From assembly GCA_017436605.1 (NCBI GenBank), contig JAFSCW010000001.1:1-36602 (forward strand): a stretch of DNA of 36,602 nucleotides, given 5' to 3'. The number at the start of each line of letters is the position of its first letter. The first letter of the stretch is position 1. The notes below the pieces were generated by a model. That model was given only the letters and a program-made list of their open reading frames with translations. It did no database searches and had not been told where the DNA came from. Position numbers and translations under genes: made by a program. Origin of the DNA: Clostridia bacterium. Lineage in GTDB: Bacteria > Bacillota > Clostridia > Christensenellales > Aristaeellaceae. Positions 15,707-23,124 of the stretch are shown one piece after another.

Positions 15707-16447
15707 ATGAAGAAAATGATCGCTGCGGTTCTCGCTATGACCCTGTGCCTGTGCGCTTTCGGCGCCCTTGCGGAGCATTTCGTGATTGCGACGGATACCG
15801 TGTTCAAGCCGTTTGAGTATACCGATGCCAAGGGCAACTTCGTCGGCATCGACGTCGATCTTCTCGCCGCGATTGCGGAAGACCAGGGCTTCACCTACGA
15901 CCTCAACAGCCTCGGCTGGGATGCGGCCATCGCCGCCTGCCAGGCCGGTCAGGCCAACGGCATGATCGCCGGCGCGTCCATCACCGATGCGCGTAAGGCC
16001 AGCGGCTGGATCTTCTCCGATGGCTACTACAACGCGACCCAGTGCATGACCGTCGCGGCGAATGCGGACATCGCTTCCTTCGCGGATCTTGCCGGCAAGC
16101 CCGTCGCTGTTAAGACCGGCACCCAGGGCGCGGCCTATGCCGAGAGCCTCAAGGACGCCAACGGCTTCACCATCACCTACTTCGAGGATTCCCCGACCAT
16201 GTATCAGGCAGTGCTGGGCGGCCAGTGTGCGGCGTGCTTCGAGGACACCCCGATCATGGCGGCGACCATCAAGGAAAACGGTCTCCCGCTCAAGATCGTC
16301 GAAGGCTCTGAGAACGAGGGCGCGCCCTACGGCTTCGCCGTGTTCAGCGCGGACAACCAGAACCTGATCGACCTGTTCAACGATGGTCTGGCGAACATCA
16401 AGGCAAACGGCAAGTACGACGAGATCATCGCCAAGTACCTCGACTGA
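15707..16447 (+). CDS. Amino-acid ABC transporter substrate-binding protein
   Basis: This encodes 246 residues of the SBP_bac_3 family, which captures polar amino acids outside the membrane and delivers them to the permease. Residues 1-22 are a signal peptide ending in ALA before EHF. The mature protein has the family pattern FKPFEYTDAKGNFVGIDVDLLAAIAE, then DARKASGWIFSDGYY and the VKTGTQGAAYAE segment. Two cysteines in the signal (14 and 16) are not in a convincing lipobox, so lipid anchoring is doubtful. AAAGGAGGA lies 7 bases before the ATG. Substrate specificity (glutamine, cystine, arginine or other) cannot be read safely. Confidence 0.93.
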   Translation: MKKMIAAVLAMTLCLCAFGALAEHFVIATDTVFKPFEYTDAKGNFVGIDVDLLAAIAEDQGFTYDLNSLGWDAAIAACQAGQANGMIAGASITDARKASGWIFSDGYYNATQCMTVAANADIASFADLAGKPVAVKTGTQGAAYAESLKDANGFTITYFEDSPTMYQAVLGGQCAACFEDTPIMAATIKENGLPLKIVEGSENEGAPYGFAVFSADNQNLIDLFNDGLANIKANGKYDEIIAKYLD

Positions 16448-16469
16448 TTTCGATGGATCGCTGAGCATG

Positions 16470-16498
16470 AGGGGCACTGAAGAGGTGCCCCTTTCTTT
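16470..16498 (+). terminator. Internal terminator between binding-protein and permease genes
   Basis: AGGGGCAC (16470-16477) pairs with GTGCCCCT (16485-16492) around a 7-base loop, followed by a T-rich tail. It lies 22 bases after the binding-protein stop and, with partial readthrough, would give more binding protein than permease and ATPase, as commonly needed for such importers. I see no clear separate promoter for the permease. Confidence 0.75.
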
Positions 16499-16610
16499 TC
16501 CAATCACACACGTGACCTCAATTTCTGATTCATAATCCCGATGCGCCAGGAGCGCGATGGTGAATCTGCGGGCGATGCTTCCCGCGTGCAATACGAAAGG
16601 AGAACTGCCC

Positions 16611-17282
16611 GTGCTTCAAATCCTGAACGTTTACGGCGATCTGCTGCTGACCGCCATGGGCCAGACGCTGCTGCTGGCGCTGTGCGGCTTGTTCTTTGCC
16701 TGTATTCTGGGCCTGATCTTTGGCTTGCTGAGCGTCGTGCGCAACAAGGTCTGCAATTTGATTGCAGCTGTGTTCGTCGATGCGATCCGCGGTGTGCCGA
16801 TGATCGTTCTGGCATATTTTATCTATTTCGGCGTGCCGTATCTGCTCAATACCATTCTGGGTATCGGCGGCGTGATGCTCACGGCGCTGCAGGCCGGCAC
16901 GATCTGTCTGGCGCTCAACTGCGGTGCGTACATGGCGGAGATCATCCGCGCAGGCATCGAATCCGTCGACCGCGGCCAGATGGAAGCGGCGCGCAGCGTG
17001 GGCCTTCCGTATTGGCGGGCGATGCAGCGCGTCGTCCTCCCGCAGGCGATCCGCACGATGATCCCCAGCATCATCAACCAGTTCATCATCACGCTCAAGG
17101 ATACGTCGATTCTCTCGGTCATCGGCTTCCCGGAGCTGGTCAACACCGCCAAGAACGTCGTCGCCAATACGTTCATGTCCTTCCAGACCTGGGCGATTGT
17201 CGCGGTGATGTATCTGGTCGTGATCACGACGCTTTCCCGCGTCGCCAAGCACATGGAAAGGAGGCTCCGCTATGGCCGTTAA
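16611..17282 (+). CDS. Amino-acid ABC transporter permease
   Basis: This encodes 223 residues from a GTG at 16611, chosen because AAAGGAG lies 8 bases upstream; a longer frame from 16557 has no ribosome site and adds an unhydrophobic tail. Several membrane segments are visible. The EAA loop that contacts the ATPase is clear ([24 protein letters not shown], split here as [12 protein letters not shown] then VVLPQAIR). The family is HisM/GlnP-type polar amino-acid permeases. The next gene overlaps by 11 bases. Confidence 0.94.
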   Translation: MLQILNVYGDLLLTAMGQTLLLALCGLFFACILGLIFGLLSVVRNKVCNLIAAVFVDAIRGVPMIVLAYFIYFGVPYLLNTILGIGGVMLTALQAGTICLALNCGAYMAEIIRAGIESVDRGQMEAARSVGLPYWRAMQRVVLPQAIRTMIPSIINQFIITLKDTSILSVIGFPELVNTAKNVVANTFMSFQTWAIVAVMYLVVITTLSRVAKHMERRLRYGR

Positions 17283-18018
17283 CAAGGACTGCGTCAAGAT
17301 CCACGTCGAGCATCTCAAGAAGAATTTCGGAAAGCTCGAGGTGCTCAAAGACGTTTCGACCGATATCTATGAGGGCGAGGTCGTCGTCATTATCGGCCCC
17401 TCCGGCAGCGGCAAGTCGACCTTTCTGCGCTGTCTGAACAGGCTTGAGGAAATCACCGGCGGCGAGGTGATCGTCGATGATATGCGCATCACCGACAAGC
17501 GGATTGATATCAACAAGGTTCGCGAGAACGTCGGTATGGTGTTCCAGCATTTCAATCTCTTCGCCAACATGAACGTCCTGCGCAACCTGACGCTCGCGCC
17601 GGTGGATCTGAAGAAGGCGGACAAGGCTGCTGCGGAGGAAAACGCGATGAAGCTGCTCGCGCGCGTGGGCCTTGCGGATAAGGCGCTGGCCTATCCGTCC
17701 CAGCTCTCCGGCGGACAGAAGCAGCGCGTGGCGATTGCCCGCGCGCTGGCGATGAATCCCGACATCATGCTCTTTGACGAACCGACGTCCGCGCTCGATC
17801 CTGAAATGGTCGGCGAGGTGCTCGAGGTCATGAAGGAGCTTGCGCGCGAGGGCATGACGATGGTTATCGTCACCCATGAGATGGGCTTTGCGCGCGAGGT
17901 GGCCGACCGCGTCCTGTTCATGGATGGCGGCTATATCCTCGAGGAGGGCACGCCGGAGCAGGTCTTCGGCAATCCGCAGAATCCGCGCACACAGGACTTC
18001 CTAAATAAGGTGCTGTAA
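17272..18018 (+). CDS. glnQ: Amino-acid ABC transporter ATP-binding protein
   Basis: This encodes 248 residues. It powers the importer from the cytoplasmic face. Walker [10 protein letters not shown] is near residues 43-51, the signature is LSGGQKQR, Walker B is [14 protein letters not shown], and the switch histidine is in VTHEMGFAR. The sequence is typical of the GlnQ/HisP polar amino-acid group; the glnQ symbol indicates family, not proven glutamine specificity. Overlap with the permease gene suggests coupling. A terminator follows 3 bases after the stop. Confidence 0.95.
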   Translation: MAVNKDCVKIHVEHLKKNFGKLEVLKDVSTDIYEGEVVVIIGPSGSGKSTFLRCLNRLEEITGGEVIVDDMRITDKRIDINKVRENVGMVFQHFNLFANMNVLRNLTLAPVDLKKADKAAAEENAMKLLARVGLADKALAYPSQLSGGQKQRVAIARALAMNPDIMLFDEPTSALDPEMVGEVLEVMKELAREGMTMVIVTHEMGFAREVADRVLFMDGGYILEEGTPEQVFGNPQNPRTQDFLNKVL

Positions 18019-18021
18019 CGC

Positions 18022-18056
18022 AAAAGGATGCGTCCGATATGGACGCATCCTTTTTG
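18022..18056 (+). terminator. Intrinsic terminator of the ABC transporter operon
   Basis: A 14-bp stem (18022-18035 with 18041-18054) and 5-base loop runs directly into TTTTT. The A-rich 5' side makes it weakly usable from the other strand, about 90 bases past the asparaginase stop. Confidence 0.9.
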
Positions 18057-18142
18057 TGCAAGGGAGAATTTGCGCGAAATACCGCGCAGCTGCGTATCTT
18101 CAGGGAAGAAATGGGTACGCTGCTCCGTCTTATAGGCAGACG

Positions 18143-19144
18143 TTACTCAAAGCGAAGCAGATCATGCGCGACGGGCGTATAAAACAGCTGCTCGATGCGC
18201 TCCAGACAGTGCGTCTGCGCAAGGATCCACATCAGCTTGGTGACGACCGATTCGACCGTCATCGTATGCGCCTGCAGGACGCCGGGCAGGCTGGCCGCGC
18301 GGGCGCCGACCTGATAGACTGCGATGTCGCTGCCCTCGTGGGGAACCTGCGTTGTGATGACGATGGGCTTGCCCTCCCGGGTCCATGCATGCACAGCGGC
18401 GAGGAAGTCCTCCTGCTCATAGCAGGGCAGACCGCCCACGCCGAAACTCTCGATGACCAGCGCATCAAACGCGGGCAGGAGGGAAAGCAGTACGTCCGGG
18501 TTCATGCCCGGAATCAGACGCAGGACGAAGACGCGGCTGTCGAGCTTTTCATAAAATGCAGGCAGTCCTGCGGGCTTCTGCTGGCGAATGTAGTGAAGAA
18601 TCTTTCCCTCGCGCAGCAGCGCCAGATCCGGATAATCAATCGAAGAGAAAGCGTTCATGGATTTGGTGTGCGTCTTTCGCGCGCGCGTGCCGCTGATGAC
18701 CCTGCCGTCGAAGACGAGCAAAACGCCGTGCAGCGTATCGTCCTGCGCGGCGAGGCAGGCGTCGAAGAGGTTGCGCCTTGCGTCCGTCTCCTGGTCGTAA
18801 ATGGATTTCTGCGAGCCGGTGAGCACGATGGGCTTGGCGCTGTTCTGGATGAGATAGGACAGCGCGCTGGCCGTATAGGCCATGGTATCCGTGCCGTGGG
18901 TGATGACAAAGCCGTCGTATCGGAAATAATGATCCTTCACGCAGTCCGCAATGGCGATCCATCGCTCCGGCGTCATGTTGGTGGAATCAATGTTCATCAG
19001 CTGCAGGGCGTCGATATGGCAAAGGCTGGCCAGCGCGGGCACGCAGCCGAGAATATCCTCCGCGCAGAGCTCGGGCGCGAGGCCGTTTTCCGTGGGTCGG
19101 CTGGCGATGGTGCCGCCGGTGGCGATGAGCAGGATCTGTTTCAT
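18143..19144 (-). CDS. ansA: L-asparaginase, type I-like
   Basis: This encodes 333 residues. The enzyme hydrolyses asparagine to aspartate and ammonia. Catalytic signatures are present: TGGT at residues 9-12 with T12, and HGTD at 83-86 with T85. A SQKSIYDQETDARRN segment fits the cytoplasmic type I group, and no signal peptide is seen. ATG at 19144 is chosen because AAAGGA lies upstream and the protein then begins at the family's usual MKQILLIATGG; an earlier in-frame start would add 13 unlikely residues. A TATAAT on this strand at 19200-19195 could be its -10, but the matching -35 is poor. Confidence 0.94.
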   Translation of the reverse strand: MKQILLIATGGTIASRPTENGLAPELCAEDILGCVPALASLCHIDALQLMNIDSTNMTPERWIAIADCVKDHYFRYDGFVITHGTDTMAYTASALSYLIQNSAKPIVLTGSQKSIYDQETDARRNLFDACLAAQDDTLHGVLLVFDGRVISGTRARKTHTKSMNAFSSIDYPDLALLREGKILHYIRQQKPAGLPAFYEKLDSRVFVLRLIPGMNPDVLLSLLPAFDALVIESFGVGGLPCYEQEDFLAAVHAWTREGKPIVITTQVPHEGSDIAVYQVGARAASLPGVLQAHTMTVESVVTKLMWILAQTHCLERIEQLFYTPVAHDLLRFE

Positions 19145-19241
19145 GGAAGCGCATCCTTTCGCAGGCGGCCGCAGGGACCGCAATGTCTTCGTTGATTATA
19201 CCATATCTGCGGGGAAGCAGGATATGGAAAAGAAAAGAACT

Positions 19242-19270
19242 TTGACGGATGACGGAGCTGGTGGTATAAT
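19242..19270 (+). promoter_or_regulatory. Sigma-A promoter for the small secreted protein
   Basis: TTGACG (19242-19247), 17-base spacer, TATAAT (19265-19270). Transcription should start near 19277, about 65 bases before the ATG at 19342. No hairpin or leader element is evident in between. Confidence 0.85.
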
Positions 19271-19341
19271 AGGCGGCGGCCAGACGGCCGAAAGAGAAGG
19301 AAACAGTGCATTTGGATATACAAGACAAGGAGGACGACAAG

Positions 19342-19854
19342 ATGAAGAAGATGATGGCCGCGCTTTTGATGCTGGCGATGATGATTCCGGCGCTTGCGCT
19401 GGCTTCCGGCCCTGTGCTTCAGGTTGAACTGCCGCAGGATGCGCAGACGATTGAAAACGTCGTATTCGATGACGGTGATTTTATCAGAACCTATCAGCTC
19501 AGCGGCGGCGCAAACGTGCGCCTTCTGCGCTATCAGGCCTTTGATATGACGATCGAGGATCTCGTGAACAGCGAATGGGTCGGCTGCACGGACGTGCGCG
19601 GGCTGGAATTGGGCAGCCTCGGCGGCTTCCCGGCCGGCGGCGTGCGCCTTTCCTATCAGGAAGAGGGCGGCGATGCGCTGAGCGTCACGATCATCCTCGT
19701 TCAGGCCGGGGATGCGACCCTCGTGTATGAGGCCGTGTATCCCAGCGCGCTGGGCGAAGCGCAGATCGAGGCGAGCGTGCAGCAGATGATCAGCACGATG
19801 GACGTCGTCGAGGGCGAGCTGCCCGGAGAGGACGATACGGCTGTGGTCGGCTGA
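19342..19854 (+). CDS. Small secreted protein of unknown function
   Basis: This encodes 170 residues. Residues 1-~23 are a signal peptide (MKKMMAALLMLAMMIPALALA). No lipobox cysteine is present, so secretion rather than lipid anchoring is likely. The mature part is acidic and beta-rich, with a GGFPAGGVRLSYQEEGG segment and a C-terminal acidic tail. I do not recognise a family. AAGGAGGA lies 7 bases before the ATG. It has its own promoter and terminator and so is a single-gene unit between two minus-strand genes. Confidence 0.8.
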   Translation: MKKMMAALLMLAMMIPALALASGPVLQVELPQDAQTIENVVFDDGDFIRTYQLSGGANVRLLRYQAFDMTIEDLVNSEWVGCTDVRGLELGSLGGFPAGGVRLSYQEEGGDALSVTIILVQAGDATLVYEAVYPSALGEAQIEASVQQMISTMDVVEGELPGEDDTAVVG

Positions 19855-19873
19855 TCGGCCTGGAGACAGAATT

Positions 19874-19928
19874 AAAAAAACAAGCGTCCTTTCTTCTTAA
19901 AATGAGAAGAGAGGACGCTTGTGCTTTT
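19874..19928. terminator. Bidirectional terminator between secreted protein and murC
   Basis: CAAGCGTCCT (19881-19890) pairs with AGGACGCTTG (19912-19921), with further pairing of TTCTTCT to AGAAGAG inside. AAAAAAA precedes the stem and a T-rich tail follows, so both converging genes can use it. Confidence 0.87.
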
Positions 19929-19936
19929 GGGGAAAA

Positions 19937-21331
19937 TCAGGCGCGATAATCGTCGCCGTGACGCTGGATCTGCGCGTTGAGCATGTGGATATCGCCGCAG
20001 CTCATGGTGATCACCAGATCGCCCGGCTGCCAGTTTTCGCGCAGGAACTTTTCTGCGTCGTCAAAGGTGGGTGTATAGTGAACGCTCTTGCCGGTGGCGG
20101 CGATGGCGTCCACGAGCATCGTCGCGTGGATATCGCCGGGATCCTTTTCGCGCGCGGCGAAGATGTCGGTGATCAGGATTTCATCCGCGAGGTCACAGCA
20201 GTGGATGTAGTCCTTAAAGAGCGTCTTCACGCGGGAATAGGTGTGCGGCTGCATGACAGCGAAAAGGCGCTTGTGCGGCTGATGGCTGGCGTTTTCCAGC
20301 GCGTTGCGCATCTCCGCCGGATTGTGGCCGTAGTCGGTGTAGAGCTTGACGCCGCAGACCGTACCGGTATACTCGAAACGCCTGTGCGGCGCGGCAAAGC
20401 GTCCGAGCGATTCGGCGGCGACGCCGGCCGGAACGCCGACCTCGACGCAGGCAGCCATCGTTGCCAGGGCGTGCATGGCGTTGTATTCGCCGGGCACGCT
20501 CAGCTGCACATGCGCAAGCGGCTTGCCCTCAAAGGCAAAATCGAATCCTGCGCAGCCGGTCTCGTTGTAGACGAGGTTCATCGGCCGCCACTGGCAATGC
20601 TTTCCGAAGCCGTAGGTCACGGTTTTGACCGGAAGCTTTTCAAGCGCCTTCATCACGCAGGGATCGTCGCCGTTGCCGATGCACACGCCGTCCTCCGGCA
20701 GGAGCTCGAAGAAGCGATCGAACGCATGGCAGATGTCGTCCAGATCCTTGTAAAAGTCCAGATGATCCTCCTCGATGTTGGTGACCACCGCGATGGAGGG
20801 ATGGAACTGCAGGAAGCTGGCGTTGAATTCGCAGGCCTCCACGACAAAGGTTTCATGGCTGCCCACGCGCGTGCTGCCGCCGATATAATCCAGCTGGCCG
20901 CCGATATGCACGGTCGGGTCGACGCCGGCGTCGAGCAGCACCTCGGCGATCATCGACGTGGTGCTCGTCTTGCCGTGCGTGCCGCAGACGTTGATGGCGT
21001 GGCGATAGCCCTCCATCAGCTGCCCCAGCAGCGTCGCGCGTTCCATCTGCGGGATGCCCAGGCGCGCGGCTTCGGCGCGCTCAGGGTTTTCTGCGCTGAT
21101 GGCGGCGGAATAGATGATCAGATCTGCGCCGTGTACGTTTTGCGCGTGATGGCCGATATGGACGCCGATGCCCTGCTCGGTCAGGGACTGCGTCATATAG
21201 GAAGCGGCGGAATCGGAGCCGGTGACGATCAGCCCCGCCTGACGGAGCATGCCGGCCAGTCCGCTCATCGAGCTGCCGCCGATGCCGATCATGTGCGCCC
21301 GCTTGCCCTTGTAATCCTTGATATGCGGCAT
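19937..21331 (-). CDS. murC: UDP-N-acetylmuramate--L-alanine ligase
   Basis: This encodes 464 residues, the usual length. The enzyme adds L-alanine to UDP-MurNAc with ATP, the first stem-peptide step of peptidoglycan synthesis in the cytoplasm. An N-terminal Rossmann-like domain carries IGIGGSSMSGLA (~15-26). The ATP loop GTHGKT is at 117-122, followed by the central EACEFNASF and NIEEDHLDFY motifs and the C-terminal DYGHNPAEM and QPHTYSR motifs. AAGGAGG sits close upstream of the ATG. The gene stands alone here rather than in a dcw cluster. Confidence 0.97.
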   Translation of the reverse strand: MPHIKDYKGKRAHMIGIGGSSMSGLAGMLRQAGLIVTGSDSAASYMTQSLTEQGIGVHIGHHAQNVHGADLIIYSAAISAENPERAEAARLGIPQMERATLLGQLMEGYRHAINVCGTHGKTSTTSMIAEVLLDAGVDPTVHIGGQLDYIGGSTRVGSHETFVVEACEFNASFLQFHPSIAVVTNIEEDHLDFYKDLDDICHAFDRFFELLPEDGVCIGNGDDPCVMKALEKLPVKTVTYGFGKHCQWRPMNLVYNETGCAGFDFAFEGKPLAHVQLSVPGEYNAMHALATMAACVEVGVPAGVAAESLGRFAAPHRRFEYTGTVCGVKLYTDYGHNPAEMRNALENASHQPHKRLFAVMQPHTYSRVKTLFKDYIHCCDLADEILITDIFAAREKDPGDIHATMLVDAIAATGKSVHYTPTFDDAEKFLRENWQPGDLVITMSCGDIHMLNAQIQRHGDDYRA

Positions 21332-21384
21332 AATTGCCTCCTTCGTGCGCGGAATCAGACCGCGTCTTGATCCTTTGTATCCAT

Positions 21385-21414
21385 ATTATACGCCAAAGCA
21401 GACGGGGCAATCAA
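21385..21414 (-). promoter_or_regulatory. Likely murC promoter
   Basis: On the minus strand TTGATT (21414-21409), an 18-base spacer and TATAAT (21390-21385) lie about 55 bases before the start codon. The -10 is perfect and the -35 matches four of six. Confidence 0.65.
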
Positions 21415-21507
21415 CCGGAAAACGAAAAAAAGCGCCGGGAGGAGCGGCGTGAAGATGGACGTCCGGCTGAAAATGCTTAGAAAATGCGAAAAAAGGCGGA
21501 ATAGGGC

Positions 21508-21536
21508 TGGACGGTTTGGAAATCCTGAATTATAAT
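21508..21536 (+). promoter_or_regulatory. Likely purR promoter
   Basis: TGGACG (21508-21513), 17-base spacer, TATAAT (21531-21536). The predicted start near 21543 falls just before the PurBox at 21546, so a bound repressor would block initiation. Confidence 0.7.
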
Positions 21537-21545
21537 AGAAAGACA

Positions 21546-21558
21546 TTTACCGAACATT
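21546..21558 (+). promoter_or_regulatory. PurBox-like operator at the purR transcription start
   Basis: The sequence around CCGAACATT (21550-21558) matches 12 of 13 positions of the Bacillus PurBox AWWWCCGAACWWT. It is embedded in the palindrome CCGAACATTCGG, giving a weaker second box on the other strand. Its place right after the promoter fits autoregulation by PurR, released by PRPP. Confidence 0.65.
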
Positions 21559-21588
21559 CGGATTTTGGGAATACAGGGAGGATGGAAC

Positions 21589-22434
21589 ATGGACCGCATC
21601 CGACGCAATGAGCGCCTGGCAGCCATGACAAGGATTCTGGTGGAATCCCCGAATAAAATTTTTACGCTGGGAACGTTCTGTGAAATGTTCGGCGCGGCGA
21701 AATCTACGCTCAGCGAGGATATTGATATCCTGCGCAGCGTGTTTGCGCAGTTCCGGCTTGGCCAGCTCGATACCGTCACCGGCGCGGCCGGCGGCGTGCG
21801 CTATCGTCCCGTGCTTCAGCCGGAGGACGCCTATCGCGCGGTGAAGGACCTTGCGCAGCAGCTGGCTGTGCCGGGCCGTATTCTGCCGGGCGGGTTCATC
21901 TACATGGCCGATATCCTTGCGCAGCCCGATATCGTCGAGCGCATGGGCATGATCATCGCTTCCCAGTTTTATCGTTCTGAGCCGGACTTTGTGCTGACGA
22001 TGGAGACCAAGGGTATTCCGGTCGCGATGATGGCTGCCAAGGCGCTGAACGTGCCGCTGGTGATTGTCCGCAGGGATTCCAAGGTCTACGAGGGACCGGC
22101 GGTGAATATCAATTATCTGTCCGGTTCCGGCGGACGGGTGGAGACGATGAGCCTTTCCCGCCGTGCCGTGAAGGAGGGTCAGCGCGCGCTGATCGTGGAT
22201 GACTTCATGCGCGCAGGCGGCACCGCGCGCGGCATGGTCGATATGATGCGCGAATTCGCCGTGACGGTTGTGGGCGTGTGCGTCCTGGTCTCCACGCAGG
22301 AGCCGTCCAAGAAGCGCCTTGAGGGCGTCAAATCCCTGCTGGTGATGGATGGCGTGGACGAGTCTTCCGGTACGGCGGCGATCCGTCCGGCGGCATGGCT
22401 TGCGCAGGCGGCCGAGCGGGCCAGACTGGGCTGA
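21589..22434 (+). CDS. purR: Pur operon repressor PurR
   Basis: This encodes 281 residues. The Bacillus-type PurR is a dimeric repressor of purine genes whose DNA binding is relieved by PRPP. An N-terminal winged-helix domain (RIRRNERLAAMTRIL, then KSTLSEDIDILR) is followed by a phosphoribosyltransferase-fold domain with the PRPP loop ALIVDDFMRAGGTARG near residues 196-211. ATG at 21589 is selected by GGGAGG 7 bases upstream. A PurBox lies at the transcription start and another right after the stop. Downstream come pth and mfd, as in the longer Bacillus arrangement. Confidence 0.95.
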   Translation: MDRIRRNERLAAMTRILVESPNKIFTLGTFCEMFGAAKSTLSEDIDILRSVFAQFRLGQLDTVTGAAGGVRYRPVLQPEDAYRAVKDLAQQLAVPGRILPGGFIYMADILAQPDIVERMGMIIASQFYRSEPDFVLTMETKGIPVAMMAAKALNVPLVIVRRDSKVYEGPAVNINYLSGSGGRVETMSLSRRAVKEGQRALIVDDFMRAGGTARGMVDMMREFAVTVVGVCVLVSTQEPSKKRLEGVKSLLVMDGVDESSGTAAIRPAAWLAQAAERARLG

Positions 22435-22436
22435 AA

Positions 22437-22449
22437 AAAACCGAACAAT
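22437..22449 (+). promoter_or_regulatory. Perfect PurBox sequence after purR
   Basis: AAAACCGAACAAT matches all 13 positions of AWWWCCGAACWWT and starts 2 bases after the purR stop, 94 bases before pth. Bacillus operators usually have two boxes in opposite orientation about 16 bases apart; I see no partner here. It could be a looping partner of the upstream box or an operator for an unseen promoter. Confidence 0.5.
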
Positions 22450-22463
22450 CCCATTGCATTTGA

Positions 22464-22490
22464 GCGGGAGCGCCCCGGGGGCGTTCCCGC
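22464..22490 (+). other. GC-rich hairpin between purR and pth
   Basis: An 11-bp stem (22464-22474 with 22480-22490, one G-U pair) and 5-base loop is followed by ATATGGCGTTT, which lacks a proper T run. It may be a weak terminator or an mRNA stability element. Confidence 0.5.
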
Positions 22491-22542
22491 ATATGGCGTT
22501 TATCACGAATTTTTGAATCAAGCGGAAGCAAGGAGTATAGCG

Positions 22543-23118
22543 ATGCATATCATCATCGGCCTGGGCAATCCGGGCAGGGAATACCATCGGTCGCGCCACA
22601 ACGTCGGCTTCGACGTGATCGACGTGCTCAGCGAGAAGCTGAATATCACGCTTTCCAAAAACGCGATGCACGGTCTCATCGGCGAAGGCTTCATCGGCGG
22701 GGAGAAGGTCATGCTGGTCAAGCCGCAGACGTATATGAACCTGTCCGGCCAGTGCGTCACGGAGCTTGTCTCCTTTTATAAGCCGGATCTTGCGGATGTC
22801 ATGGTCATTTTCGACGACATTGATCTGCCGCTGGGCAAGCTGCGCCTGCGCAAGGACGGCAGCGCCGGCACGCATAACGGCATGCGCTCGATCATCGGGC
22901 TTTTGGGCAGGCAGGATTTTCCGCGTCTGCGCGTGGGCGTGGGCAGGAAGCCGGAGGGATGGGATCTGGCGGACTGGGTGCTTTCCCATTATCAGACCGA
23001 GGAAGACCGCAAGGTTCAGTTTGAGGCGTTCCTGCTGGCGGCGGATACGGTGATCGACTGGGTGAAGCACGGCATGGACAGCGCGATGCGCACGGCGAAC
23101 ACGCCCAAGAAAGGCTAA
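22543..23118 (+). CDS. pth: Peptidyl-tRNA hydrolase
   Basis: This encodes 191 residues. The enzyme frees tRNA from peptidyl-tRNA that drops off ribosomes. The N-terminal GLGNPG motif is at 6-11, catalytic H19 lies in SRHNVGFDV, and further signatures are KPQTYMNLSG, DDIDLPLGKLRLR and GTHNGMRS. ATG at 22543 follows AAGGAG and gives the canonical start; the frame extends ten codons upstream without support. It is 6 bases before mfd, as in many Bacillota. Confidence 0.97.
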   Translation: MHIIIGLGNPGREYHRSRHNVGFDVIDVLSEKLNITLSKNAMHGLIGEGFIGGEKVMLVKPQTYMNLSGQCVTELVSFYKPDLADVMVIFDDIDLPLGKLRLRKDGSAGTHNGMRSIIGLLGRQDFPRLRVGVGRKPEGWDLADWVLSHYQTEEDRKVQFEAFLLAADTVIDWVKHGMDSAMRTANTPKKG

Positions 23119-23124
23119 GACGAC

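Noticed and set aside
18056..19195. A 379-codon plus-strand frame opposite the asparaginase
   Set aside because: It is antisense to a gene with intact catalytic motifs; no domain was recognised.
19919..21370. A 483-codon plus-strand frame opposite murC
   Set aside because: It is antisense to a full-length murC and begins inside a terminator.
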